Notes: generated by a model from the sequence alone, not told the origin. 64,000 bases of DNA from Caulobacter flavus (GCF_003722335.1 NZ_CP026100.1:558001-622000); one strand, 5' to 3'. Positions 27,105 to 36,192 are shown, counted from the stretch's first letter. Program-made: numbers and translations.

Positions 27105-27240
27105 AGAGGAACCTCCCCCCGTGGGGGAGGCGATCGCGCAGCGATCGGTGGGGGGCGTGGCCGCAAACCCGACCAGCGCGCTGAAAGCTGAAAACGTCCC
27201 CCACCGGCCTTCGGCCGCCTCCCCCAGAGGGGGGAAGTTC
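27105..27240. repeat. GC-rich palindromic repeats, copy 6
   Basis: Two pieces: CCTCCCCCCGTGGGGGAGG with GCGATCGCGCAGCGATCG (27109-27150) and CCCCCACCGGCCTTCGGCCG with CTCCCCCAGAGGGGGG (about 27199-27235). Lies 3' of engB. Confidence 0.55.
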
Positions 27241-27262
27241 CGAAAGCCGGCGCTGGCTTTTG

Positions 27263-27913
27263 TCAGCTAAGGCAGGTGCGCTGGATTTCGGCGCGCAGCT
27301 CCGGCAGGCCCAGGCCTTTTTCCGACGAGGTGGCGATCACCCGCGGGAAGGCGGCCGGGCGCTTGGCGATGGCCTTGAGCGTATCGGCCACGACCTTGTC
27401 GACCTCGGGCGGCTTGATCTTGTCGGCCTTGGTCAGGACGATCTGGTAGGACACCGCCGAGATGTCGAGGGCGTCCATCGCCTCGGCGTCGACCTTCTTG
27501 AGGCCGTGGCGCGAGTCGATAAGCAGGTAGACCCGCTTCAGGTTCGGACGGCCGCGCAGGAACTGGCGGCCCAGGTCCTGGAACTTGCTGGCCGTCGAGC
27601 GCGAGACGCGCGCGAAGCCATAGCCCGGCAGGTCGACCAGCCGCAGCTGTTCGGCCAGCAGGAAGAAGTTCAGCTCGCGCGTGCGGCCCGGCTCGTTGGA
27701 GGCGCGGGCCAGGTACTTCTGGCCGACCAGACCGTTGATCAGGCTGGACTTGCCGACGTTGGAGCGGCCGGCGAAGGCCACTTCGGGCAGGTCGGCGGGC
27801 GGCAGGCCGTCCATGCGGACGGCCCCCATCATGAACGAGACCGGCTGGGCGAACAGCACCCGGGCCGCCTCGATCTCCTCGTCGGTGTAGAGCGGCTCGA
27901 TCGGATCGGTCAT
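27263..27913 (-). CDS. engB: Ribosome biogenesis GTP-binding protein EngB (YihA/YsxC)
   Basis: 216 residues, normal length. A small essential GTPase of the TrmE-Era-EngA-EngB branch needed for large ribosomal subunit assembly. G motifs: G1 [11 protein letters not shown]2 [10 protein letters not shown]3 DLPGYGF, G4 TKAD, G5 ATSSEKG. The start [13 protein letters not shown] overlaps the yidC stop by one base (TGATG), so translation is coupled. It is the last gene of the rpmH-rnpA-yidC-engB unit, an order common in alphaproteobacteria. Confidence 0.96.
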   Translation of the reverse strand: MTDPIEPLYTDEEIEAARVLFAQPVSFMMGAVRMDGLPPADLPEVAFAGRSNVGKSSLINGLVGQKYLARASNEPGRTRELNFFLLAEQLRLVDLPGYGFARVSRSTASKFQDLGRQFLRGRPNLKRVYLLIDSRHGLKKVDAEAMDALDISAVSYQIVLTKADKIKPPEVDKVVADTLKAIAKRPAAFPRVIATSSEKGLGLPELRAEIQRTCLS

Positions 27914-29760
27914 CAGGTCGCCGTCGCGGTCTTGCCGATCAGCCGGCCGATGATCTTGTCGATCGGGTTGTCGACCTTGTAGCGGCGCATGATGATGTAC
28001 TGCTGCACGATCGTCAGCACGTTGCTCCAGCACCAGTAGATCACCAGGCCCACGGCGAAGCCCGACAGGGTGAAGGTGAAGATGATCGGGAACAGCTGGA
28101 AGATCTTCTGCTGCATCGGATCGCCGGCCGGCGGGTTCATCGCCGTGGTCAGCCACATGGTGAAGCCGTAGAGCAGCGGCCACACGCCCAGGTGCGCGAT
28201 CATGGCGCCCAGGAAGGGCAGCGAACCCGGATCCCACGGGATCAGGCCGAACAGGTTGAAGATCGTCGTCGGATCCGGCGCCGAAAGGTCCTGGATCCAG
28301 CCGAAGAACGGCGCGTGCCGCATTTCGATGGTGACGGTCAGCACCTTGTACAGCGAGTAGAACACCGGAATCTGGATCAGCATGGGCACGCAGCCCATGA
28401 ACGGGTTGATCTTCTCCTTGGCGTACAGCGCCATCATTTCCTGCTGCTGCTTGGCAGGGTCTTCCTTGTGCTTGGCGCGCAGCTTCTCGACCTCGGGGGC
28501 GACCTTCTTCATCTTCGCCATCGACTCGTAGCTCTTGTCCGCCAGCGGGTAGAGGATGAGCTTCAGGGCGACGGTCAGCAGCATGATGGCGATGCCGAAG
28601 TTGCCGACCAGCTTGTAGAAGATCTCCAGCACGTTGAAGATCGGGCGGGTGATCAGGGCGAACATGCCCCAGTCCACGGCCCATTCGAAGCGCGGGATGG
28701 CCTGGGCCTTCTTGTCCCAGAATTGCCACCAGGCCGGGGCCTGGCCTTCGCCGTACTCGTACTTGCGCAGCAGCGGCACGGTCTTGGCGCCGGCGAACAG
28801 GCGGGTCGTCTCGGTGACGGTCTGGCCCGGGTTCACCGTCTTGGCGACGGCGGCGAAGTTGGCTTCGTAGACGTCCACGCCGCCGACGGGCGTGACGTTG
28901 TACTGGGCGTTGATGCGCTCGTTCTGGGTCGGGATCAGGGCCGTCAGCCAGTACTTGTCGGTGATGCCGGTCCAGCCGCCGACCGAGGTGATGGTCTGCT
29001 GCGGCTTGTCCTTCTTCCACTTCTGGTACTTGGACTGCTCGAGCTTGTAGTCCTTCTCGCCCAGCATGCCGATCGCCCCTTCGTGGACGATGTGGTTCTT
29101 GCCGAGGTCGGCCGGGACGCCCCAGCGGCGCACCGAGGCGTAGGGCGTGATCGAGACCGGCTGGCCGCCGTTGTTGCGGACGCTGTCGGTGACGGTGAAC
29201 ATCGCGTCGGCGTCGACGGCGATGGTGCGGTTGAACACCAGGCCCGCGCCGTTGTCGTAGGTCAGGGTGACGGGCGAGCCCGGGCGCAGGGTCTGGCCCG
29301 GCGCGGCGGTCCACACCGTGTTCTCGCCCGGCATGGCGCCGAGGTTCTGGCCGCTCCAGCCGAACAGCGTGAAGAAGGCGTTCTCCGCGCCGGCGGGGCG
29401 CAGCAGCTCGACCGGCGGCGAGGCCTTGTCGGTGGTCTGGCGATAGCGCTTGAGCAGCAGGTCGTCGACGCTGCCGCTCTTGAGCGACACCGAGCCCGAC
29501 AGGGTGGGCGTGTCGATCGGGATGCGCGGGCTGGCGGCCTTGGCGGCCTCGCGCGACAGCTTGATCGGCTGCGGCTTGCCGTCCGGTCCGATGGCCATGC
29601 CCGGATTGGCCGCGGCGGCCTGAGCCTCGGCGGCCTTCCTGGCGCGGGCGGCGGCTTCCTGCTTCTTCTGGTTCGGGCCCAGCACGAGGAACTGGTAGCC
29701 GATCAGGATCGCGAACGCGCTGACGATGAAGATCAGCGTGTTCTTGTTGTCGTTCTGCAT
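27913..29760 (-). CDS. yidC: Membrane protein insertase YidC
   Basis: Inserts and folds inner membrane proteins, alone or with SecYEG. 615 residues from MQNDNKNTL; a GTG 6 bases upstream directly abuts the rnpA stop and could also be used. N-terminal anchor ([20 protein letters not shown]), an Ala/Lys linker, the large periplasmic beta-sandwich domain (about residues 60-360), then the five conserved helices of the insertase core (e.g. [40 protein letters not shown]) and a basic C-terminus. Co-transcribed with rnpA (upstream) and engB (downstream). Confidence 0.97.
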   Translation of the reverse strand: MQNDNKNTLIFIVSAFAILIGYQFLVLGPNQKKQEAAARARKAAEAQAAAANPGMAIGPDGKPQPIKLSREAAKAASPRIPIDTPTLSGSVSLKSGSVDDLLLKRYRQTTDKASPPVELLRPAGAENAFFTLFGWSGQNLGAMPGENTVWTAAPGQTLRPGSPVTLTYDNGAGLVFNRTIAVDADAMFTVTDSVRNNGGQPVSITPYASVRRWGVPADLGKNHIVHEGAIGMLGEKDYKLEQSKYQKWKKDKPQQTITSVGGWTGITDKYWLTALIPTQNERINAQYNVTPVGGVDVYEANFAAVAKTVNPGQTVTETTRLFAGAKTVPLLRKYEYGEGQAPAWWQFWDKKAQAIPRFEWAVDWGMFALITRPIFNVLEIFYKLVGNFGIAIMLLTVALKLILYPLADKSYESMAKMKKVAPEVEKLRAKHKEDPAKQQQEMMALYAKEKINPFMGCVPMLIQIPVFYSLYKVLTVTIEMRHAPFFGWIQDLSAPDPTTIFNLFGLIPWDPGSLPFLGAMIAHLGVWPLLYGFTMWLTTAMNPPAGDPMQQKIFQLFPIIFTFTLSGFAVGLVIYWCWSNVLTIVQQYIIMRRYKVDNPIDKIIGRLIGKTATAT

Positions 29761-29766
29761 GGACAC

Positions 29767-30237
29767 TTAACCGGGATCGGAGGGATCGGACGCAGGCGCG
29801 TGCGAATGGGGTGAAGCGGGCGCGGCAGGGGCGGGCGGAACGGTCCGTTTGCCCCCGCGGTCGATTTCGGCCGCGAGGCTTACCAGCGCGGATTTTACAT
29901 CGTCAAGCAAACGCCCCCACGGCCGCGAGCGCGTGCCGCCGCGGGCGATGAACACATAGTCGCAACCGGGCCGTCCATGAAGGGGGAGAAGCAGCCTGGC
30001 AGCCTCGCGCAGGCGTCTTTTGGCGCGATTGCGCTCCACCGAGCCGCCGACCTTCTTGGAAGCGGTGAAGCCGACCCGGATCAGGGCGTCGTCGTCGCCC
30101 CGGGGGCGCAGCTGCATGAAGACGGCGCCGCGCGACAGGGAAGGCGCCTTGGCGGCCTTGAGGAAGTCGGCGCGCACCTTGATGCGCTCGATCTTCGGAC
30201 CCGCTGCGACCGGGGCGGAAACCTGGAAATCGGTCAT
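29767..30237 (-). CDS. rnpA: Ribonuclease P protein component
   Basis: 156 residues: the protein subunit that helps the RNase P RNA cut tRNA leaders. The conserved block [20 protein letters not shown] with RLREAAR is the RNR motif helix that contacts the RNA. It carries a 30-residue Pro/Ala/His tail beyond the family core. The ATG stands directly behind the T-run of the hairpin at 30241-30297, with only AAAGGG inside the stem as a possible ribosome binding site, which suggests controlled or coupled translation. Confidence 0.95.
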   Translation of the reverse strand: MTDFQVSAPVAAGPKIERIKVRADFLKAAKAPSLSRGAVFMQLRPRGDDDALIRVGFTASKKVGGSVERNRAKRRLREAARLLLPLHGRPGCDYVFIARGGTRSRPWGRLLDDVKSALVSLAAEIDRGGKRTVPPAPAAPASPHSHAPASDPSDPG

Positions 30238-30240
30238 GAA

Positions 30241-30297
30241 AAAAGCCGCCCTTTCCGGCGCAGGCTGAAGGCCTGGTTCTGGGAAGGGGCGGCTTTT
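30241..30297 (-). terminator. Long hairpin with T-run immediately before rnpA, possible attenuator
   Basis: Arms AAAAGCCGCCCTTTCC (30241-30256) and GGAAGGGGCGGCTTTT (30282-30297), one wobble pair, with an inner CAGGC/GCCTG hairpin. On the minus strand the stem is followed by TTTTTTC and then the rnpA ATG. This is a classical terminator shape placed inside the rpmH-rnpA operon. Confidence 0.75.
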
Positions 30298-30330
30298 GTC
30301 ATGTCGTACGATCCCGCCGAAGCAGGAAAG

Positions 30331-30351
30331 AAGAGCGGGAAACCCGCTCTT
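30331..30351 (-). terminator. Hairpin directly after rpmH
   Basis: Perfect stem AAGAGCGGG / CCCGCTCTT with a 3-base loop, overlapping the rpmH stop codon; TTCTTTCC follows on the minus strand. Probably ends much of the rpmH transcript or protects its 3' end. Confidence 0.7.
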
Positions 30352-30484
30352 AGGCCGTCAGGCGCTTACGGCCCTTGGCGCGGCGACGCGCGACGATCTT
30401 TTGACCGTTCTTGGTGGCCATGCGGGCGCGGTAGCCATGACGGCGGGCTCGCACGAGCTTCGACGGCTGGAATGTCCGCTTCAC
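30350..30484 (-). CDS. rpmH: 50S ribosomal protein L34
   Basis: 44 residues from a GTG start: [20 protein letters not shown] and then [19 protein letters not shown], the complete and nearly invariant L34 sequence. First gene of the rpmH-rnpA-yidC-engB unit. Two hairpins separate it from rnpA, which would let L34 be made in excess of the RNase P protein. Confidence 0.97.
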   Translation of the reverse strand: MKRTFQPSKLVRARRHGYRARMATKNGQKIVARRRAKGRKRLTA

Positions 30485-30549
30485 GACGTGGCTCCGAATA
30501 TAATAGCGTTGACGCGGAAGCTGGTTGGCCGCCGCGAGTGAGGGGCGGT

Positions 30550-30577
30550 GGATAAGCGACGGGCCGGGCGATGTCAA
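30550..30577 (-). promoter_or_regulatory. Likely rpmH housekeeping promoter with overlapping DnaA-box-like site
   Basis: On the minus strand TTGACAT (30577-30571), 13-base spacer, GCTTATCC (30557-30550), close to the Caulobacter housekeeping sigma consensus (TTGACGS, 10-14 bases, GCTANAWC). TTATCCACC (30555-30547) within the -10 region is one base from the DnaA box TTATCCACA. Confidence 0.55.
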
Positions 30578-30623
30578 CCGCGCAAAAACGCCGGAAGCCG
30601 AGTCTGGCCAAGGGCTTGGCCCT

Positions 30624-31346
30624 CTAGGCCCTCGCGCTTCCCAACAGCACGAGCGCGAAGATCGACCAGTCGAGGGTCAGATGGGCCGCGAACGAGGACC
30701 AGACGCTTTTCGTCAGCAGGTAGGGAATCGTCAGCACCAGCCGCGCCGCGCCGATGACCAGCAGCACCTGCAGGAGGTTCCAGCCGTAGGTCGGCAGGTG
30801 CAGCAGGCCGAAGATCGCCGCCGACAGGATCCACGCGCCCGCGATCGCCCTGTGCTTCGAAAGGCCCAGGCGGCCGTGCAGCAGGGTCAGCAGGGCCAGG
30901 AACGGCACGAGGGTGACGATCTCCTCGCCCAGCAGCTGGGGCGCCGTGCCGCCGATGAACACCAGCCGCCGCATGCCCTCCAGCTGGGCCACGATCACCG
31001 CGGCGGGGTTGGAGACGGCCGGGCCAAGCCGGCTGAAGACGAAGGCGACCACGCCCGACACCGCCAGGACCAGCGGCGCGAAGGCCACGCCGATCAGGAT
31101 GTCGAGCAACCTGGGGCGCGGAAACAGCGCCATCCATCCCCTCCCCGCCCCTAGGGTCAGGCCGGCCAGCGGCAGGATGACGAACAGCAGCGGCGCGACC
31201 AGGCCCGGCAGACCGCCCAGAGGACCGCGCGGCACGAGGATCAGGGCCAGGAAGCCCGCCACGCAGCCGCCCAGCGCCAGGACCCAGCCCGTGGCCGACA
31301 GAGCGACCGGCGCGCCGCGATAATAGGGGAAGTCCCGCCTGGCCAT
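30624..31346 (-). CDS. CPBP family membrane protein (intramembrane glutamic endopeptidase-like)
   Basis: 240 residues, seven or eight membrane helices. The CPBP (CAAX protease and bacteriocin-processing) signature is present: [12 protein letters not shown] (motif 1 EE), FGLLHLP (motif 2 F-x-x-x-H) and AAHLTLDW (motif 3, His with Asp where Asn is usual). The Arg of the EExxxR motif is missing, so catalysis is uncertain. The ATG has GGAG 7 bases upstream. Members cleave membrane substrates or peptides; role here unknown. Lies upstream of rpmH on the same strand but ends before the rpmH promoter. Confidence 0.75.
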   Translation of the reverse strand: MARRDFPYYRGAPVALSATGWVLALGGCVAGFLALILVPRGPLGGLPGLVAPLLFVILPLAGLTLGAGRGWMALFPRPRLLDILIGVAFAPLVLAVSGVVAFVFSRLGPAVSNPAAVIVAQLEGMRRLVFIGGTAPQLLGEEIVTLVPFLALLTLLHGRLGLSKHRAIAGAWILSAAIFGLLHLPTYGWNLLQVLLVIGAARLVLTIPYLLTKSVWSSFAAHLTLDWSIFALVLLGSARA

Positions 31347-31487
31347 GTCGAAGCTCCGCTGTCGCGAGGATTAGGATCCGGCTTCGCCCGCCGTGTATAG
31401 CGCCCGCCGCGCGCGCTGTGGTGGAAAGGCTGGAACTGGCCGGAAAACGGCTGCTATCACCAAGGCGACCGGTGGAGTGCGTCGCCC

Positions 31488-32159
31488 GTGGACCTTCTGA
31501 AAATCCTTAGAAGCTTCGAGGAACTGCTCTTCGAAGCCATGACGTGGCTCTACTTCTATCCGCGCACCATGCTGCGGATCATCGCCCGACCGATAAGCAC
31601 CATGGCCTACTCCGACCGCGAGGAAGGCCAGCCGGAAGACCAGCGCTACGACGACTCGCTGAGCCCGCCGGTGCTGCTGATCATCACCCTGGTGATCGCC
31701 AACGCCGTCGGCTGGGCGGTCCATGCGCCTCAGCCGGCTGGGGCCGCGTCGCTGTCCAAGATGATCTTCGACTCCCAGCAGAACCTGCTGATGTTCCGCT
31801 GCCTGCTGTTTGGCCTGACGCCCCTGGTGGTGACCCTGACCCTGCTGCGCAAGCAAGGTCAGGTCGTTTCGCGCAAAACCCTGCGGCGACCGTTCTACGC
31901 CCAGTGCTACCTCGCCTCGCCGGTGGCGCTGACGGTGTCGCTGGGCCTGATGACCGTGCAGAGGAACACCCCCGGTTTCATGGCCCTGGGCCTGGCGGTC
32001 ATCCTGGCCTCGACCGCCTGGCTGCTGACGGCCGAGACCCGCTGGATGGCGCGCCACCTGAAGACCAGCCTCGTCCGCGCGGCCGTGATGGCCGCCAGCG
32101 CCATAGTTCGGGCGCTGTTCTACATGTTGCTGATCCTGCTGCCCGTGGCGCTGGTCTAG
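31488..32159 (+). CDS. Multi-pass membrane protein, function unknown (223 aa)
   Basis: GTG start with GGTGGAG upstream. A cytoplasmic N-terminal part (MDLLKILRSFEELLFEAMTW, ARPISTMAYSDREEGQPEDQ) is followed by five or six membrane helices (VLLIITLVIANAVGWAVHA, LLMFRCLLFGLTPLVVTLTL, SPVALTVSLGLMT, ALGLAVILASTAWLL, ALFYMLLILLPVALV). The N-terminal PRTMLRIIARP block resembles permease-like Yip1-type proteins, but the match is weak. Convergent with the next gene, 4 bp between stops. Confidence 0.75.
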   Translation: MDLLKILRSFEELLFEAMTWLYFYPRTMLRIIARPISTMAYSDREEGQPEDQRYDDSLSPPVLLIITLVIANAVGWAVHAPQPAGAASLSKMIFDSQQNLLMFRCLLFGLTPLVVTLTLLRKQGQVVSRKTLRRPFYAQCYLASPVALTVSLGLMTVQRNTPGFMALGLAVILASTAWLLTAETRWMARHLKTSLVRAAVMAASAIVRALFYMLLILLPVALV

Positions 32160-32163
32160 GGCG

Positions 32164-32904
32164 TCAGTAGGGCTCCATCGCCCGCACCTGGCCGCTGGAC
32201 GAAACCGTGCAGCGCGAGCGGTACGGGCCGGTGGCCATGGTCAGCTCCCAGTCGCCCCGGCCCAGATCGCGCGCGCTGATCGGCACGCTGCCGCCGTAGG
32301 GACGGTTCTGGAATTCGTCGGCCCGGCGCGAGCAGGCCTCCTGCGCCGAGCGTGGCGCGTTGCGGACGTAGCGGGTGTTGGAGAAGCGACGATTGTCGCG
32401 CTCGGACTGCCCGGCCAGGAAGCCCTCGTGGTAGCCCTCGCTCTCATGGCGGTCGTCGTAGTCGGAGCCGTAGAGGGCGGCCTGATAGCCCCGCTCGTAC
32501 TCGGCGTCGTGGTCGCGGTCGGCGTCGTCGTGGTGCTTCTTGTGCGCCGCCAGGGCCGCGGCCAGGCCGACGATCGCGACGCCCGCCACGACGGCCGAGG
32601 CGTCGGAGCCCGAGCTCTTCTTGCGGCACATGCCGCGGGCCTCGACGATGGTCAGGTAGCGGCCGTCGCGGGTGGTGACCTGCACGCATTCGTCGCCCCG
32701 GCGCCAGTAGCCGAACTTGGCCGAGCCGCCTTCGTCGACGTGGTCCAGCGCATAGCCGCGATCCTGCAGCTGGCTTTCACCGCCGGCGGCGCGAGCGCCC
32801 ACCAGGTCGCGCAGATTCGAAGGGATCTGGGCCGCGGCCGGCGCCGCCCCGGAGATCATCCCCGCCACGGCGGCGGCGGCGACGAGTTGACGACGGACGG
32901 ACAT
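32164..32904 (-). CDS. Exported hypothetical protein with DUF-like C-terminal domain (246 aa)
   Basis: The ATG at 32904 has GGAG 7 bases upstream and opens a signal peptide (MSVRRQLVAAAAVAGMISGA, APAAAQ). The mature part has an N-terminal segment with two cysteines (RRGDECVQVTTRDGRYLTIV, GMCRKK), a hydrophobic stretch (SAVVAGVAIVGLAAALAAH), a charged His/Asp/Glu/Tyr-rich middle (KKHHDDADRDHDAEYERGYQ) and a C-terminal part with CSRRADEFQNRP and WELTMATGPYRSRCTV. The middle looks like a metal-binding or flexible spacer. No firm family; periplasmic location likely. Confidence 0.75.
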   Translation of the reverse strand: MSVRRQLVAAAAVAGMISGAAPAAAQIPSNLRDLVGARAAGGESQLQDRGYALDHVDEGGSAKFGYWRRGDECVQVTTRDGRYLTIVEARGMCRKKSSGSDASAVVAGVAIVGLAAALAAHKKHHDDADRDHDAEYERGYQAALYGSDYDDRHESEGYHEGFLAGQSERDNRRFSNTRYVRNAPRSAQEACSRRADEFQNRPYGGSVPISARDLGRGDWELTMATGPYRSRCTVSSSGQVRAMEPY

Positions 32905-33114
32905 GCGGCGGCTCCATGACGGAATCGGGGTCGCGACGCGCGCCCCACGACAGGTTGAACCACGGCCAATTGACACGGCAAAGACGCAGATCCGCCAATT
33001 CGCGGCGAATCGGCAAGAAATTTCGTCCGACGTTAAACGGCGATCAAACATGACCGCCTAGGTTCCCCGCTCCTCACCTTTCACGCGGCCGCCAGGCCCC
33101 TCAAGGAGCGTCTC

Positions 33115-34728
33115 GTGCCCCAGCGTCCGTTCCGCATCTTCGACCGCCAGCCCGCAGGGCCGGCCGCGTCGAACGAGAACGACGCCGGCTGGCTGCGCTA
33201 TCGCAACCTCAAGGTCGAGGCGGTTATCTTCCTGCTGCTGCTGGTCACCTTCGCCGCGATGCTGGGCAAGAGCGCCCTCACCCGCCAGACGCTGGAACTG
33301 TCGCCGCGATCGACCCAGTACGCCGGCTACGCCTTCGCCGACGACGAGAACGGCGGCCGCTCGAGCGTGACGCCCGATCCGAACCGGCCGATGGCCTGGT
33401 CGTGCGAGATCCGCGCGGGCGTCGCCTATCCCTACTGCGGCTACGGCATGCTGCTGAACCTCGGCGCCAAGGGCCGGGGCCTCGACTTCTCGCGGTACCA
33501 GACCCTGACCCTGCGCCTGAACTGGCGCGGCGAGGCCGACCGCCTGAAGGTGCTGCTCAAGACCGCCCCGCCGGCCGCCCTGCGCCATCGGCTCGGCGAC
33601 CAGGACGTGCCGCTGGCGGCCGAGGTGTCGGTCGTCCCGGGCGCCAACACCATCGTCCTGCCGCTGGACCGGCTGGCGCTCGAGCCGTGGTGGCTGTCGA
33701 GCCACGGGGTGTCGCGTCGCGACGTGACGCCCGAGCTCTCGGACGTGCGCTCGATCGCCGTGGCCATCAGCGACGCCCCGCCCGGCTCGCTGGCCGTGTC
33801 GATGGACTCCGTCGCCGTCGAAGGCGTCCAGCTGTCGGACGAGCAGTGGTACCTGATCATCCTGGGCGTCTGGCTGCTGATGATCGGCGCGTTCCTCGTG
33901 CATCGCCTGCTGGGCATGCGCCGCGACTTCGAGACCCGCCAGCGCCAGCAGGCGGACGAGGCCCGCGCCCTGTCGGACGCCCGCATCGCCGCCGAGACCG
34001 CCAACGCCGCCAAGTCGCAGTTCCTCAGCCACATGAGCCACGAGCTGCGCACGCCCCTGAACGCGGTGATCGGCTACAGCTACTGGCTCAGCCGCGGGAA
34101 CCTGGATCCCAAGCAGCGGACGGCCGTCGACGCCATCCGGTCCAGCGGCGAGCACCTGCTGGCGGTGATCACCGACATTCTCGACCTCGCCAAGATCGAG
34201 GCCGGCAAGCTCGACCTGCAGCCGGTCGCCTTCGACCTGGCCGCCTGCCTGGTCGAGCTGGACCAGATGTTCCGCCTGCGGGCCGAAGAGAAGGGGCTGG
34301 CCTTCGTCGTCGAGCAGGCCCCCGAGGTCCCCGGCCAGATCGTCGCCGATCCCAAGCGGCTGCGGCAGGTGCTGATCAATCTGCTGGGCAACGCCGTGAA
34401 GTTCACCGACGCCGGCTCGGTCACCCTGCGGGTCGACCGACTGGAGGACGGGGCGGGCGAAACGGCGCGCCTCCGCTTCACCGTCGAGGACACCGGCATC
34501 GGCATCGCGCCCGACCAGCTGGACGCGATCTTCCGGCCGTTCGAACAGGTCGGCGACGCCTCGCGGCACGTGGGCGGCACCGGTCTTGGCCTCAGCATCA
34601 CGCGCCAGATCCTCGAGACCATGGGCGGCGAGATCCGCGTCGACAGCACGCCGGGCCAGGGCAGCCGCTTCGTGGTCGAGGCCTCGGTGGGCCGGGTCGA
34701 GACGGCGACGGCGAAGCTTCAGGCCTGA
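33115..34728 (+). CDS. Membrane sensor histidine kinase (537 aa)
   Basis: GTG start with an ideal AAGGAG 7 bases upstream. Membrane helix 1 at about 34-52, periplasmic sensor domain (about 53-243) with a beta-rich carbohydrate-binding-like look (LTLRLNWRGEADRLKVLLKT), helix 2 at about 244-266, coiled linker, then HisKA with phospho-acceptor H309 in HMSHELRTPLN and the HATPase domain (N box NLLGNAVKFT, G1 VEDTGIGI, G2 GGTGLGLSI). No receiver domain or cognate response regulator is adjacent, so it is an orphan kinase here. It overlaps the convergent DeoR gene by 10 bp at the 3' end. Confidence 0.92.
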   Translation: MPQRPFRIFDRQPAGPAASNENDAGWLRYRNLKVEAVIFLLLLVTFAAMLGKSALTRQTLELSPRSTQYAGYAFADDENGGRSSVTPDPNRPMAWSCEIRAGVAYPYCGYGMLLNLGAKGRGLDFSRYQTLTLRLNWRGEADRLKVLLKTAPPAALRHRLGDQDVPLAAEVSVVPGANTIVLPLDRLALEPWWLSSHGVSRRDVTPELSDVRSIAVAISDAPPGSLAVSMDSVAVEGVQLSDEQWYLIILGVWLLMIGAFLVHRLLGMRRDFETRQRQQADEARALSDARIAAETANAAKSQFLSHMSHELRTPLNAVIGYSYWLSRGNLDPKQRTAVDAIRSSGEHLLAVITDILDLAKIEAGKLDLQPVAFDLAACLVELDQMFRLRAEEKGLAFVVEQAPEVPGQIVADPKRLRQVLINLLGNAVKFTDAGSVTLRVDRLEDGAGETARLRFTVEDTGIGIAPDQLDAIFRPFEQVGDASRHVGGTGLGLSITRQILETMGGEIRVDSTPGQGSRFVVEASVGRVETATAKLQA

Positions 34729-35483
34729 CCCACCTCAACCACCGTCGCGCCCGCCGCCCGCAGCGGCGCCAGCATCTCGGCCGGCAACCCCGGCTCGACC
34801 AGCACCGCGCCGATCTCCGCCAGGGGCACGATCCCGTAGGGCGAGGCCGCGCCCAGCTTGTCGCGGGTGGCCAGCACCACGGTCTCGGCCGACTGGCGGG
34901 CGATCAGCCGCTTGATCGCGGCCTCCTCGGGATCGCCCGTGGTTACGCCGGTCTCGGGGTGCAGGCCGGTCGCGCCCAGGAAGAACAGGTCGGCCCGGAC
35001 CCGCGCGATCGCCTCGGCCGCCGCCGCGCCGACTGCGACGAGCGAATGCTTGAACAGCCGGCCGCCGACCAGCTCGACCTCGACGGACGGGTGCTCCGCG
35101 AGCGCGACGGCGATGCTGGGGCTGTGGGTGACCACGGTCGCCCGCAGATCGGCGGGTAGGCTCCGCGCCAGCCGCGCATTGGTGGTGCCGCCGTCGAGAA
35201 AGACGATCTGGCCCGGCTGGATCATCCGCGCCGCCGCGCGCGCCAACCTGGCCTTCTCCGCCGTCGCCCGCCCCTCGCGCACGCCGAACGCCGCCACCGC
35301 CGGCGAGGCCGGCAGGGCGCCGCCGTGCACCCGCTGCAGCAGGCCCTCGGACGCCAGTTCCCGCAGGTCGCGCCGGATGGTGTCTTCCGAGACGCCCAGG
35401 CCCTGGCTGAACGGCTTGGCGACCAAACGGCCTTCCGCGCCCAGCACCCGCAGGATCAGCGCCTTGCGCTCCGACGTCAGCAT
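34719..35483 (-). CDS. DeoR family transcriptional regulator
   Basis: 254 residues. N-terminal winged helix (MLTSERKALILRVLGAEGRL, VSEDTIRRDLRELASEGLLQ, RVHGGALP) and C-terminal sugar-phosphate-sensing domain (QIVFLDGGTTNARLARSLPA, VTHSPSIAVALAEH, LVGGRLFKHSLVAVG, DLFFLGATGLHPETGVTTGD). DeoR proteins usually repress sugar or nucleoside pathways until a phosphorylated sugar binds. It is divergent from the NudK-like gene across 79 bp holding three GCACGA repeats, so autoregulation and control of nudK are both likely. Confidence 0.92.
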   Translation of the reverse strand: MLTSERKALILRVLGAEGRLVAKPFSQGLGVSEDTIRRDLRELASEGLLQRVHGGALPASPAVAAFGVREGRATAEKARLARAAARMIQPGQIVFLDGGTTNARLARSLPADLRATVVTHSPSIAVALAEHPSVEVELVGGRLFKHSLVAVGAAAAEAIARVRADLFFLGATGLHPETGVTTGDPEEAAIKRLIARQSAETVVLATRDKLGAASPYGIVPLAEIGAVLVEPGLPAEMLAPLRAAGATVVEVGQA

Positions 35484-35486
35484 ATA

Positions 35487-35525
35487 TGCACGAACCTTCT
35501 TGACTCCGCACGATACTGCACGAAT
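35487..35525. promoter_or_regulatory. Three GCACGA direct repeats, candidate DeoR-type operator
   Basis: TGCACGAAC at 35487, GCACGATAC at 35508 and TGCACGAAT at 35517. The repeat units start 20 and 10 bp apart, i.e. on the same face of the helix. They fill the gap between the DeoR-type regulator and the divergent NudK-like gene. Confidence 0.6.
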
Positions 35526-35562
35526 TTAGACACCCAATCCAGGCCCTCCCCAAGGTTCCGTC

Positions 35563-36150
35563 ATGAGCATCGCCGATCGCGTCCGCGTGGAGGACGTCAC
35601 CGTCCTGTCCGACGACTGGTACACCCTGAAGAAGACGACCTTCTCGTATCGGCGCGCCGACGGGACCTGGCAGCGGCAGTCGCGCGAGACCTACGACCGG
35701 GGCAACGGCGCGGCGATCCTGCTCTACGACCCCGCGCGCCGGACCGTCGTTCTGGTCAGCCAGTTCCGCTACCCGGCGTTCGTCAACGGCCACGACGACC
35801 TGCTGCTCGAGGTTCCGGCCGGCCTGCTCGACGACGCCGAGCCCGAGGCCCGCATCCGCGCCGAGGTCGAGGAGGAGACGGGCTTTCGCGTGAAGACGGT
35901 GCGCAAGATCTTCGACGCCTTCATGAGCCCCGGCTCGGTGACCGAGCGGCTGCACTTCTTCGTCGGCGAATACGCGCCCGAGGACCGGGTGTCGGCCGGC
36001 GGCGGCGAGGCCGACGAGGGCGAGGACATCGCCGTCGAGGAGGTGGAGATCGAAGAGGCCCTGGCGATGATCGACACCGGCGCCATCCGCGACGCCAAGA
36101 CGATCATGCTGCTGCAATACGCGGCGCTGCGGCTGTTCCCGGCGCGGTAA
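35563..36150 (+). CDS. nudK: NudK-like Nudix hydrolase (GDP-mannose/nucleotide-sugar pyrophosphatase)
   Basis: 195 residues. The N-terminal block LSDDWYTLKKTTFSYRRADG, RQSRETYDRGNGAAILLYDP closely follows E. coli NudK, as does the Nudix box (GLLDD at 87-91, RAEVEEETGF at 99-108) with identical spacing, and the FMSPGSVTERLHFFVGEY block after it. NudK hydrolyses GDP-mannose and related nucleotide sugars. The sugar link fits regulation by the neighbouring DeoR protein. It has a short acidic insert (GGGEADEGEDIAVEEVE). Confidence 0.9.
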   Translation: MSIADRVRVEDVTVLSDDWYTLKKTTFSYRRADGTWQRQSRETYDRGNGAAILLYDPARRTVVLVSQFRYPAFVNGHDDLLLEVPAGLLDDAEPEARIRAEVEEETGFRVKTVRKIFDAFMSPGSVTERLHFFVGEYAPEDRVSAGGGEADEGEDIAVEEVEIEEALAMIDTGAIRDAKTIMLLQYAALRLFPAR

Positions 36151-36176
36151 CGACACGAAGCGCGGGCGGCAGAAAT

Positions 36177-36192
36177 TCAAACAATCGTTTGA
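36177..36192. promoter_or_regulatory. TCAAAC-N4-GTTTGA inverted repeat, candidate repressor site
   Basis: Perfect 6-bp arms separated by AATC, 55 bp before the DUF2855 gene. The form matches sites of TetR-type regulators. No regulator gene is adjacent. Confidence 0.45.

Noticed and set aside
27263..29314. A single 683-residue protein joining a basic N-terminal part to EngB
   Set aside because: The upstream part is an off-frame reading of yidC; EngB has its own start at 27913.
33033..33047. TTAA-N7-TCAA as a CtrA site upstream of the sensor kinase
   Set aside because: The second half differs from TTAA and such matches are common by chance.
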